Shown here one piece after another: positions 12,241-22,672 of a DNA stretch of 64,000 bases (position 1 is the first letter of the stretch; every line of letters starts with the position of its first letter). Where the stretch lies: contig NC_087082.1 of the NCBI RefSeq assembly GCF_026151205.1, positions 13,423,865-13,487,864 of the forward strand, written 5' to 3'. This DNA is from Bolinopsis microptera (taxonomy: Eukaryota; Ctenophora; Tentaculata; Lobata; Bolinopsidae). A program made the position numbers and the translations under genes. Below the pieces are notes generated by a model that worked only from the letters and a program-made list of their open reading frames with translations, ran no database searches and had not been told where the DNA came from.

Positions 12241-13429
12241 GAGGGTTGTTATGTAGGGGAAGGACTTTTCTGTTGACGTTCAGGAGACGAGTCCACTAGA
12301 GCTGTCTTGTTTGTAGGGCTTCATCCTCACTAGAGCTAGAGGGGAGGTTGGCCTGGATGCACTTTGTGGAGCAGAGGGGGACGCGGACTTGGGGGCTGAT
12401 TCTGGTTCAGAATCTGATCAGACGACGAGGATGGGAGGAATCCCTTCTTTAACCGGGGATTGTGGTTTCTGTTTTGAATCAGGGCTCTAGCTCGAGGTGC
12501 CGTACGTATCTTTCTGGTTTAGGGCTGCCTGCTTTTGAAGGAGCTTTCGCTTCGTTTTTTATGGTTCGGGGTTCTGATGGCGAACTCGCGTTGACTTCAG
12601 GTTCACTATTGAACTACTGGATGATGATTTTTTTTCAGCTTTTTGTTGTGATTCTGTCTCGAACTAATGAAGGTTTCCGGTGCTTTTTTTCTGCGACCTT
12701 TTTCAGGGAGAAGGTGATGGTCGAGCTGGTTCAGGAGCCTCTTCTTCGAGCACTCGAACTATCACGCTCTTTCTGATCGACTGCTTCTCTTTGGGCTACT
12801 TATTTCTTTGCGTCCCCGTCTCTTTTTCTTCTTTTCGGGAATTACTAGGAAGATTTGCGAGCTCTTCGTTTCGGCTCCTATTCGGGACTTGGTTAGTGTT
12901 GCTTTGTGTTCGGGTTCACTTTCAGGATTCTGCGGCTTCAGGAGCTGCTTTCTTTCCGTTTCTTCTTCTTCGCCGGACTGTGAAATATTTTTAATTATAA
13001 TCTGGTTTTGTGAACAGAGTTTATTGAAAATTTCGACATATCTTTACTTTTATAGTTAGATCCTGGAAAATGGATTGTACTTTCTCAATATAAAAGTTAC
13101 TATCGAAATAACTTTAGTTCCCAAAAATTTGTCCTGTGCCATTAATATTGAGCACAATTTATTTGAGCCCGAAAATTTGGGGTAGAAAATTTGAACTTCA
13201 TTTGGGCCTACGGGTTATTGCCTCACAGAATTGGCTTAGCATCAACAGTATGGCCAAATTTGTTAAATGTAATTGTTAAACTAATTTTTATGTTATAAGA
13301 CTGGTAGGTTTTTGTGGATTCCATATGAACAAAAAGTCTTCTGGAACACTTCCTGTGGTGAAATCATTAACTAGGACCACATTTTCTGGCATAAATATTA
13401 TGTTTATGTAGTAATTTTCAAATTTTTGA
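12241..13429. other. no supportable gene
   Basis: The left part (to about 12980) is T-rich on the plus strand. It gives hydrophobic plus-strand frames that are probably shadows of a minus-strand low-complexity S/E/K-rich sequence next to the SR fragment. The remainder is AT-rich with nothing recognised. Confidence 0.3.
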
Positions 13430-13830
13430 ATCCTAGTTTGCATTTTGGTGAGAAATTCTGGCACCAGTTTATGACAGAAGATGTTTTTAAAGAATAGTAT
13501 TCATCAAAACAAAACGGAAAACATTGTTCATTAGGAAGAAAAAAAAAAATGCCTTAAAATTGAATACACGATCACAAATGGCCAAAAATATGCCTCAACA
13601 AAATTTGTTTTCACAATTTTTGAACAAAGGTTTGCATTTTGGTGGAGAATTCTGGCACCAGTATGAAGATGGATGTTTAAAGCCTAGTATTCATCAAAAA
13701 AAACGAACATTGTTCAATATAGGAAGAAAAAAAAAAAAAAAAACGCGTTTTTAAAATGGCTTACTACACGCCCCAACAAAATGGCCAAAAAATCTGCCTC
13801 AAAAAATGGCCAACATTTTAAAACTCCTTT
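13430..13830. repeat. two tandem copies of a ~193-bp repeat
   Basis: Blocks starting at about 13438 and 13630 share GCATTTTGGTG, GAATTCTGGCACCAGT, ATGTTTAAAG, AGTATTCATCAAAA, AACATTGTTCA and GGAAGAAAAAAAA in the same order. AAATGGCC motifs with CAAAATGCC or CTCAAAA follow each. It sits directly after the last visible PCCB exon, inside what would be the next intron. Confidence 0.65.
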
Positions 13831-13992
13831 TATTGATGTAGAATGTTAGTTTTGTTGGTCTCTAAAGTTTTCACAAGCTATTTCATCATAAATACACCCG
13901 ATGGATTGGTTTATACCGCCGAAGACGATTTAATACACCGTAACAATCCCATTCGCCGTATCACAATTCCCAATACACATTTGTCTAAAAAC

Positions 13993-15549
13993 CTGTTTGA
14001 CGACTTCAGGTCCCGTAATGAACATGTGAGAAGTTCCTTTAACCATGAAAGTAAAGTCTGTTATTGCTGGCGAGTAAACCGCTCCACCGGCACAAGGTCC
14101 CATTATCAGGGAGATCTATAGTGGGAACTTTGTTAACTTCATTATATAGTGAGAGCTTGTTTACGAATAGTCCAAAAATGGAAAAAATAATCATTTGATA
14201 TCGAAAGCAAATTCACAATACAATTAATCTATTGATTATAATTTCTACCTGAGGCACAACCCCAGACAAGAGCACATTCCTCAAGAAGATATCACCGTAA
14301 CCACCCAAACTAGCAACACCCTCCTGTATCCTCGCTCCTCCTGAGTCGTTCAGTCCTAATAGTGGGGCTCCTACCATCTCCGCATGGTCCATTATCTGAG
14401 ATAGAGGGAACAGTTAGAGGTGGTAACTACCTAGCTTACTTTAAAATAGAGACGGTAGTTGAGTGTGTCCCATATCCTAGCACCCTGCCTATAAGTACAG
14501 TACACAGGGTAGGTGGTTATTTCTGGCAACCCTGTATAGTCTAATCCCGGACCTATGTGGCAAGTTTGCTCCCTGAACAAAAATGAAAGGTTTTGACATT
14601 ATCAAAGAAGTTACTTACTTTACATATCTTGCGAGCGTAAGCTGCTGAGAGACTGCCACCAAATACAGTAAAGTCTTGACTGAATAGAAATACCTGACGG
14701 TAATTATTGTAAGACTAAAGCAAGGCATGATTTGTATTTTGTATTTTGTAGTGTCCAGTACTGGGTTAAATCATGGTGCATAATTTGTGCTGTATTCAAT
14801 AAATATTGTATAATGGGTAATGTATAGTTGTATGATTTCACAACTACAGCTTAACATGTTTATTGAGTAGGTATTTCAAATATCTTCATGACGCCAATAC
14901 AAGGATCGCGTGACGTACAGCCACGTGTTTTACCATCGTATATTTTATACACTGTAGCTCGAAGTTTCGTCATTATTTTAACTCGTAATATTCACATAAC
15001 ACAGCAGCACATGCCTGCTTGCCATTGATGGTACCAGAACCAGTAACAACTCCGTCTCCAGGGAAGTGTGTATTCTCCATCCCCCAGTCAGTACAGTCGT
15101 GTTCTACCAGCTGGTCTGATTCTACAAACGAACCCTCGTCTAGCAGCACCTTTAAAATGTGATAAGAATTATTCTAAAGAATGTTATTCTATTTAACAAC
15201 TTTTTAAAATTGGTAAAAACTATGTCAATATAAAAATATAAAGTCAGACAATAAAATTTCAGTTACATTAACGTTGCACAGACAATGAATATGAAATGAA
15301 AGTGAAAATTTAGTATTGTTAAGTAACAAACTTTTTATCAACACTTCATTACTTTACCTCAATACGCTCCCTAGCAGTTAATTTCCCCTTCTTATGTTGA
15401 GCATCAATCCTGTGCTGTCCTCCTCCTAGCAGAGCTTCATTCTTCTTCCTCTCCAATCTCTCTAGAACCACTGAGGTTACTGCTGTTCTTGAATTGGGCA
15501 ACAGTTTTATCAGAGAGTGACCTGGAGTGAACAGCCTACGCAGTGCCAT
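13993..15549 (-). CDS. PCCB: propionyl-CoA carboxylase beta chain, first five exons
   Basis: Beta subunit of mitochondrial propionyl-CoA carboxylase, the carboxyltransferase half that turns propionyl-CoA into methylmalonyl-CoA. Five minus-strand exons: 15358-15549, 15015-15149, 14619-14693, 14249-14395 and 13993-14115. All are phase 0 and give 224 codons. Exon 1 starts with a basic, hydroxylated leader suited to mitochondrial import, then [20 protein letters not shown]. Later exons show [27 protein letters not shown] and [15 protein letters not shown], which are hallmark carboxyltransferase stretches that separate PCCB from MCCC2. The vertebrate protein is about 540 residues, so roughly the last 300 are missing. 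No further exon was found on the minus strand down to 13060. The gene may continue past a long intron, or be cut by rearrangement or misassembly. The exon 2 donor is GC. Confidence 0.93.
15009..15017 (-). other. PCCB: non-canonical GC splice donor of PCCB exon 2
   Basis: Exon 2 reads GGC AAG CAG and is followed by GCATGT. The next exon opens in phase 0 with GTATTTCTATTCAGT (VFLFSQ), which aligns with the conserved [12 protein letters not shown]. No GT in this vicinity keeps the frame without adding foreign residues, so a GC-AG intron is the simplest reading. A T-to-C sequence error is possible. Confidence 0.6.
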
Positions 15550-15887
15550 CCTTCAACCCTAATAGGGATTTATTTCGTTTGATGAATTCTTCCATGCATA
15601 CTTGTTATAGTTTGTGTCTTGTCAACAAGGATCGGAAAAAAAATGCAAAGTAATTAGAATTCCTGAACAAGGTATTGACACGGGGAAGTAAAAGAGCTTT
15701 CTAACAATATTCTACAATAATCTAGGATAAAAATATTTAAAATTACAAGAGAAAACTAATACACACAAACGGGAAAAGATATCAACTCATAAAGTCTAGC
15801 AAACTACTATAATATACAAGTCAAGATAAGAACTGTGATTGTAATTACTTATTTTTATGATTTTGTTTCTCATTAGATACAACAGAC

Positions 15888-16924
15888 CTACTTAAACTCG
15901 TAGAGAACTTTAAATCGGCTGTTAGGATAAATATTAAAAGCACTTTCCCATTTATCTATCTTGTCGGCTGCAAGCCCACCTGACCACGATAATGGAAACA
16001 TAAATTTCAATTTAAGAATCGACACATGTCTGAAGTAAGTGTACATATTCTCGGCTCGAATCTCATCATGAAAGTGAACCTGCTCATTATTATACTCTTC
16101 TTTTTCAGTACACAGTCTCAAGGTCCACACTGTAGCTTCACTAGAAACTGTTTTAAGAATAAAATCACATTCACCAGGTAAATTACACGAAGTAACAGAG
16201 GGATGTTTAAAGTAGAAAATCAGTTTAGCTTCCTTTGATAATATTGAGCTCAACGGCTTAATAAGTTAATACATGTATCTACACACCCAATAACATGATA
16301 TGGAGAATTATCTTCAGGGGATGAGCAGAACTGTGATAGACAATAGTTAATCCAACAATACCTTGCAGAACATAGGGAAATAGAATACAGACAGAATTGT
16401 GACGGCAAAAGTGACCAATTTCTATTTTCTGCCATGTTTGTCAGTTTAACGTAAAGTAGAGAAACGTCGACCGTAATGAAATTGTTCCCTTTTTCATAGA
16501 CGTTGTAAATGTTCCATGTCCTCACAGCCTCTATAGCCATTAAAATATTGGTAACTGTTTCTGACACAGCAAGCCAATCCAACAGTTGATCAAGTGTCAT
16601 ATTCATATCCAGATCATGGTACAAGTTCTGTATAATATTACATCTAGACACTGTAGTAGAGGTAGATTGTTCAGTTTCAGGAATATGTTTTGCCATTCCT
16701 CCATCCCTCTCTTTTATAGATTTCTGAAAAAGCTCAAAGGTCCATATAATCTTTTCGTCAGGCAGTCTCTTAAGCAAATCAAACAGTTGGTCAAACAAAA
16801 CAGGATCAGACTTTTTACAAAGATGAAGGTTCAAGTTATCCAGCAGATACTCCCCGAAAACAGGTATTTTACTTGACCTCTGAACTTTTAACAGTTCTAC
16901 CAGCTGATTGGATAGAGTTTGCAC
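15888..16924 (-). pseudogene. BTB-family paralogue 1, BTB half deleted and frameshifted
   Basis: Matches the C-terminal two thirds of the intact paralogues, from QTLSNQLVELLKVQ to the terminal FKVLYEFK. The sequence before QTL jumps directly to GAGGTTACTTAGCAT, which in intact copies lies upstream of the start codon. The whole N-terminal BTB segment (about 195 codons) has therefore been removed by one deletion. A second lesion near 16253 shifts the frame after VDTCI, so the last 120 codons are in another frame. The surviving parts still align residue for residue with the other copies. It is the copy nearest PCCB. Confidence 0.85.
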
Positions 16925-17217
16925 TCTATGAGGTTACTTAGCATGTAAAATTAAATTATCTTTGTCAATTAGAATGTTGATTAGAGTAACTCTTAAATAA
17001 TCGATAAGCCTAAATTTTTTGTGAGGCAGTGACACGGGAGTCGGGGAATTAAAGAGCTTTCTAACAATCTTCTTCTTTAATAAGCTGGAATTAAATTATT
17101 TAAAATTACAATGTGAGAAAACTGATCTATACAAAACAGGAAAAGATAACAACTTCAATCATAAAGTCATAACAGCTATATAAGTCAAGATAATAACTCT
17201 AATTGTGATCGCTTATT

Positions 17218-17223
17218 TTTATT
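17218..17223 (-). terminator. poly(A) signal AATAAA of BTB paralogue 2
   Basis: On the minus strand AATAAA lies about 18 nt past the stop of paralogue 2. The same hexamer follows paralogue 4 (24814-24819), and ATTAAA follows paralogue 3 (about 22636-22641). Confidence 0.5.
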
Positions 17224-17240
17224 AAGGATTTCGTTTCTTA

Positions 17241-19324
17241 TTAGATACAACAGACCAACTTAAACTTGTAGAGAACTTTAAATCGGTATTTAGGACCAAA
17301 AGTACATTTACTCTCCCATATTTGTATCTTTTTGGCCGAAAATCGACCTAACCACGATAATGGAAATATAAAGTTGTATAGTTGTTTACCCTTAGTCAAC
17401 TCCTGATGAAAGTAAACGTACATAGTCTCGGCTCGAATCTCATCATGAAAGTGAACCTGCTCATTATTATACTCTTCTTTCTCAGTACACAGTCTCAAGG
17501 TCCACAATGCAGCTTCACTAGGAACTGTTTTAAGAATAAAACCACATTCACCTGGTAAATTACACGAAGTAACTGAGTGATGTTTAAAGTGGAAAATCAG
17601 TTTAGAATCTTTTGATAATATTGTAGTCAATGGCTTGACACACGTGTCTACACACCCGATAACATGATAATATGGAAAATTATCTTCAGGGGATGAGCAG
17701 AACTGTGAAGGGGTCAAATGACACAACTTCCCTTCAGAATATAGGAAGATAAAATAGTCCAAAAACTGTGACGGCAAAAGTGACCAGTTTCTTTTTTCTG
17801 CCATGTTTTTTAGTTTAACGTAAAGTAGAGAAATGTTGGTAATGAAACTGTTCCCTTTTTCAAAGAAGTTATAACGGTTCCATGTCCATACAGCCTCTAT
17901 AGCCATGAACAAATTGGTAACTGTTTCTGACATAGCAAGCCAATCCAACAGTTGATCAAGTGTCATATTCATATCGAAATCGTGGTACAGGTTCTGTATA
18001 GTGTTACATCTAGATACTGTAGTAGATTGTTCTGCTTCTTTGATAGATTTCTGAAAAAGCTCAAAGGTCCATCTAATCTTTTCATCTGGCAGTCTCTTAA
18101 GCAAATCAAACAGTTTGTCAAACATCACTGTATCAGACTGTTTACAAAGATGAAGGTTCAAGTTATCCAGCAGATACTCCCATAAAACAGGAATTTTACT
18201 TGACCCCTGAACTTCCAACAGTTCTACCAGCTGATTAGTTAGAGTTTGTACAACAGGGGGGGGGGGGTCCAAGGGGAACTTTGGGGAGTTTTGGGGAACT
18301 TTTTTTTGGGGAACTTCAGGAAACCTGGGGGACTTTCCCAAAGTTCCCCAAAAAATTATCAATGAAACAAATAATTTTGGGGAATTTTGGGGAACTTTTT
18401 CTTGGGGAACTTCAGAAAGTTCCCCAAAATTCCCCAAAGTTCCCCAAAGTTCCCCAAAAAAATTATAATGCCAAACAAATTATCATGCTGCAAGTATCAA
18501 CAAGTAAGTTAAGATTATACCTTATAATAACATACATGTTAACATTAATGGGTATTAATGTATATTAGAGAAATTTTGAATAATTTTGAATAATTTTAAA
18601 TAATTTTGAATAATTTTGGGGAATTTTGGGGAACTTTGGGGAGTTTTGGGGAACTTTTTTTTGGGGAACTTCAGAAATCTTGGGGGACTTTCCCAAAGTT
18701 CCCCAAAGTTCCCCTTGGACCCCCCCCCCCCCCCCCCCCTACAACACAGTTAACATCAGTACCAGCTAGCTCTATCACCATATCTAACTTCTGGGTTGAC
18801 AGTCTGTCAGCATTCTCCAAATACTCGTCTATAAACTGCTGTTTCCATTTCAACATTTCAATCTTCTTGATTGCCACATTTAGATAATCCTTTCTTTTGA
18901 GGTGTTCTAACACAAAACCTGCTTCTTCAAAGAGATACAATAATTCTGTATAACACGGTGTTTTTATCATATCAGCAACTTCAGTAAAATACTCTGCACA
19001 CTTTACAGTTAACCAACTCATTTCAAATACACTAGCTATCTTGTTGATGTCCCTGAATAACTCCTGAGTTATCCCCTCTGCTGTTCCAGAGTAAGCAGTA
19101 TCAACAAATAGCTGAACAGCAGCTTCACTGAACTCCAGCATGTCCACACTGGTCATGTGGAGGGTAGTGGTCATGTGATCTATGACCGGGCTGTTGAAGG
19201 ATAGGATCACTGAGCTGGCATGCACCTCACCTCCCTCACTAGTGTTCAGCTTCAAGTTACTATGAGTTGGAGATCCTATAAGGTGTCTTCCAAAATCCAT
19301 CGGGACGTTCACCTTGGGTGCCAT
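17241..19324 (-). pseudogene. BTB-family paralogue 2, split by a 484-bp insertion
   Basis: The 5' part (18740-19324) starts at ATG with MAPKVNVPMDF and runs through the BTB domain to DVNCVV. The 3' part (17241-18255) resumes at QTLTNQLVELLEVQ and ends FKVLYKFKLVCCI. Between them lies a mobile element flanked by a 7-bp duplication of the coding sequence. Reading on from the 5' half enters Gly and Pro codons of the element and stops there, so only a BTB-domain protein of roughly 215 residues could be made. About 14 codons around the acidic EREGG segment are missing compared with paralogues 3 and 4. Apart from the insertion the frame is open, so the insertion looks recent, or a BTB-only product has been kept. 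Confidence 0.88.
18256..18739. mobile_element. 484-bp G-run inverted-repeat element with 7-bp target duplication
   Basis: The left end is a G-run then TCCAAGGGGAACTTTGGGG; the right end is CCCCAAAGTTCCCCTTGGA then a C-run. These are perfect inverses apart from run length. TACAACA is present on both sides (18249-18255 and 18740-18746) but only once in the uninterrupted paralogues (GTTTGTACAACACAG), so it is a true 7-bp target-site duplication. The body is built of TTTTGGGGAACTT-type repeats in both orientations around a unique centre with a small hairpin (ACATTAAT / ATTAATGT). It has no coding capacity and is therefore a MITE-like non-autonomous element. The superfamily is not certain: duplications of 7-8 bp are seen in hAT-type elements, but the termini do not look like typical hAT ends. 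Confidence 0.85.
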
Positions 19325-20440
19325 TGTTTTATTTCCTCACTGAAAATATTTCCTAGTGAGGTTACTTAGCATATAAAGTTGAATTAACTTTGTCGATTAT
19401 AACGTTGATCAGAGTAACTCTTCAATAATCAATAAGCCTGAATGTTTTGTTTGGCAGTTACACGGGAAGCAAAAGAACTTTCTAAAAATCTTCTTCTTTA
19501 ATAATCTAAAATAAATGTATTTAAAATTACAATGTGAGAGAACTGATACACAAAACAGTATTAAAGATATCAACTCTAATCATAAAGTCGTAACTACTAT
19601 AATATATATGGACACGTTCATTGAAGTTTGAGGATATTGGTAAATATTAGTGACCCTACTAAATGGCACGATGATGTAAAATGTGTCACACTATAAAACT
19701 ATATAAACCCTGAATGGTTAGGATAATCGTTTCATCCTCTAGATAAACTTTGTCGCATAACGATATCTTTATCAGACGATAAGATATCGCTTAAATGCGG
19801 CCGGCAGTGAGTTGTAAACTTTGTCACACTATAAAAACGTGACAGAGTTTATATGGACCCCTTGTTGCCGTGTTTGACCAAATTTTCGAATTTAAAATTT
19901 ATAGGATAGTTGCATATGACTATTATCTACATATTTAGCGACTTTTTTCGTTAAATGGTAGCACCATGTAAACTCCGTCACACATTTAAGAAATTTATAT
20001 GAGGGATGTTTATGACATCCTGACAAGAAATGCCGAATAGTCTAGCATTATTTTGTGAACTGAATGTGTTTGGAATTGTTCACATATTTCATTGTTATAG
20101 GCAAATACAAATACAGAAGGCAGAAATAGGTAAATTTAGTCACATAAATTTGTATGATATCTCAACATGTGTGAAATTGAGTAAATATTAGTATACCAAC
20201 TTAAACACCCTATATTACGTACTATGGATCAATTAACAATATTTCAACCATACGCCGGTCATATAAATTATTATATGGCAGTGATATGTTAACATTGGCA
20301 AAATTTCAACACCTGAACAGGGTAAAAATTTGTAAATTTCGTCACAAAAAAAATATTATAACTTTATTTGCTCCGTGTTGGCAAAATAACTAATTTATCG
20401 ACATAGTGATGGTGATAAAGTAACATTATATACTAATTGA

Positions 20441-21510
20441 GGTATGATTCTTCAAAATAGGGGCAAGAAATGTAAATTTCGTCACATCAGCCATAGCATT
20501 AGTTAGATAGATTTTCTTTCATATCAACTGCCCTTATTATAGCTAGAATGAATTTATACAGGAAATATAGAAACCCATGCCCATTTTTCATCACATTGAA
20601 ATTATACTGTTGGGGCAGGAAAAGTAAATTTCGTCACATTTCGGTAAATTAGTGATATCAAACTCAGCATTGTTAAACTTGGGTTCTGATTTGCTGAAAA
20701 ATAACCAACCAATAATTCCTGGAAGAAAATTGAATTTTAACTGAGGTATGGTTCTTTAAAATAGGGGCAAGAAATGTAAATTTCGTCACATACGTCATTT
20801 TAAAATTTAGATAGATTTTCTTTCATATCAATAGTCCTTATTATAGTTAGAATGGATTTATACAGGAAATATAGAAACCCATGCCAATTTTTCATCACAT
20901 TGAAACTATACTGTTGGGGCAGAAAAAGTGAATTTCGTCACATTTCAATAACTTAGTAAAATTATACTCAGCATTGTTAAACTTGAGTTCTAATTTGCTG
21001 AACAATAACCAACCAATAATTCCTGGAAGAAAATTGAATTTTAACCGAGGTATGGTTCTTCAAAATAGGGGCAAGAAATGTAAATTTTGTCACATACGTC
21101 ATTTTAAAATTTAGATAGATTTTCTTTCATATCAATAGTCCTTATTATAGTTAGAAGGATTTATACAGGAAATATAGAAACCCATGCCAATTTTTCATCA
21201 CATTGAAATTATACTGTTGGGGCAGGAAAAGTAAATTTCGTCACATTTCAGTAACTTAGTAAAATTAAACTCAGCATTGTTAAACTTGAGTTCTATTTTG
21301 CTAAACAATAACCAACCAATAATTCCTGGAAGAACATTGAATTCTAACCGAGGTATGGTTCTTCAAAATAGGGTCAAGAAATGTAAATTTCGTCACATAC
21401 GAGTACGTAATTGTAAAATTTAGATACAATTTCTTTCACGTGAACAGTCCTAATTACAGTCCGAAATGATTAATACAGGGATACAGGAAATATAAAAACC
21501 CCTGCCATTT
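20441..21510. repeat. 304-bp tandem repeat inside the DNA element
   Basis: GGTATG(A/G)TTCTT(C/T)AAAATAGGG recurs at 20441, 20745, 21049 and 21352, a steady period of 303-304 bp. Each unit holds two AAATTTCGTCACAT-type motifs, AGATTTTCTTTCATATCAA, ATAGAAACCCATGCC and CAATAATTCCTGGAAGAA. The fourth unit is partial. Confidence 0.85.
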
Positions 21511-21565
21511 TATAATGTATGTAATATGTTAATCACAGACTAATTCATCTATAATCATTGTTTCC

Positions 21566-22008
21566 AAATTTAACCTATTTATGATGTCTTATCATTTTGT
21601 GACGATGTTTACATCAACTGCCCTATACTTGAATCAACTGTATCCGTGTATCGTCCTTATATAGAGTTTTCCCGCAAAATTTAACTTATTTACGATGTCG
21701 TATCATTTTGTGACGATGTTTACATCAACTGCCCTATACTTGAATCAACTGTATCCGTGTATCGTCCTTATATAGAGTTTTCCCGCAAAATGTAACCTAT
21801 TTACGATGTCGTATCATTTTGTGACGATGTTTACAACAACTGCCCTATACTTGAATAAACTGTATCCGTGTATCGTCCTTATATAGATTTTCCCCGCAAA
21901 ATGTAACCTATTTACGATGTCGTATCATTTTGTGACGATGTTTACATCAACTGCCCTATACTTGAATCAACTGTATCCGTGTATCGTCCTTATATAGAGT
22001 TTTCCCGC
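21566..22008. repeat. four 111-bp tandem repeats inside the DNA element
   Basis: Units begin at 21566, 21677, 21788 and 21898 with AAATTTAACCTATTTA or AAATGTAACCTATTTA and end with TATATAGAGTTTTCCCGC. They differ by only a few bases. The degraded copy at 771-4160 has the same block without the fourfold tandem run (seen near 2771 and 3468). Confidence 0.9.
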
Positions 22009-22672
22009 CTTCCAAACCAAAATCAGATATAAATGATTTCGGAAATTCACCCAGAATTTCAAATTCCATATAATGTGACAGAATTTACATCATTTCCCAA
22101 TAACCAAGTGCATGTATTAGCTAACTTTTCAAAACAACATATTTTAGGGCTATGATTGGCAGAAGAACCATCAAATAATGAGTTGAAAGGGTTTTGAAGA
22201 CACCTCACAGTAGAAAAGAGGTCTCGTATTTTGAGTGTGACAAAGTTTACGAAATATTGCCTTAAAGCCGTTCGATCCGTGCCCTTTAACCAATGTTGTA
22301 TCATATTGTTAGATTGACCTAATCTACTATATTTCAGTCCAAGGAATGATAATTGGGCAGCTATGGTAAACAATGTCACAAAAATGTGACATTTTTTACA
22401 TTATAGTGCCTAAAAGCAATACACCTTATTTCTGAGCAGTGCATATGGGAGTATGGGTCACGTGGCTTATGTTCAGAACTTATGAACACGCTAGATTAAT
22501 AGATGCTAAAATTAAGCCACTATCGTCGAAAACGCTATTTTAGAAATTTACCAATATCCTCAAACTTCAATGAACGTGTCCATATAATATATAATATAAT
22601 AAGTCAAGATATGAACTCGGATTATAACTGCTTATTTTAATTAAATATTTTTTCTTATTAGATACAACAGAC

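Larger units (their letters stand above)
19607..22584. mobile_element. 2978-bp TATGGACACG inverted-repeat DNA element with TA duplication
   Basis: Ends are TATGGACACGTTCATTGAAG at the left and its inverse CTTCAATGAACGTGTCCATA at the right; the inverted match continues through TTTGAGGATATTGGTAAAT. TA flanks both sides. The spacer of the neighbouring paralogue (around 26745-26770) shows the same DNA without the element, so the empty site can be read directly. The inside has about 3.5 copies of a 304-bp repeat, four copies of a 111-bp repeat and many TCGTCACAT motifs. No long open frame exists, so it must be moved in trans. A TA duplication fits Tc1/mariner-like or other TA-targeting transposases, but the family is not proven. 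A worn copy lies at 771-4160. Confidence 0.9.

Noticed and set aside
12462-13059. Three overlapping hydrophobic plus-strand frames that look like membrane proteins
   Set aside because: They are antisense to a low-complexity S/E/K/R-rich minus-strand stretch next to the SR fragment; phenylalanine and leucine richness comes from complementing AAG/GAA codons.
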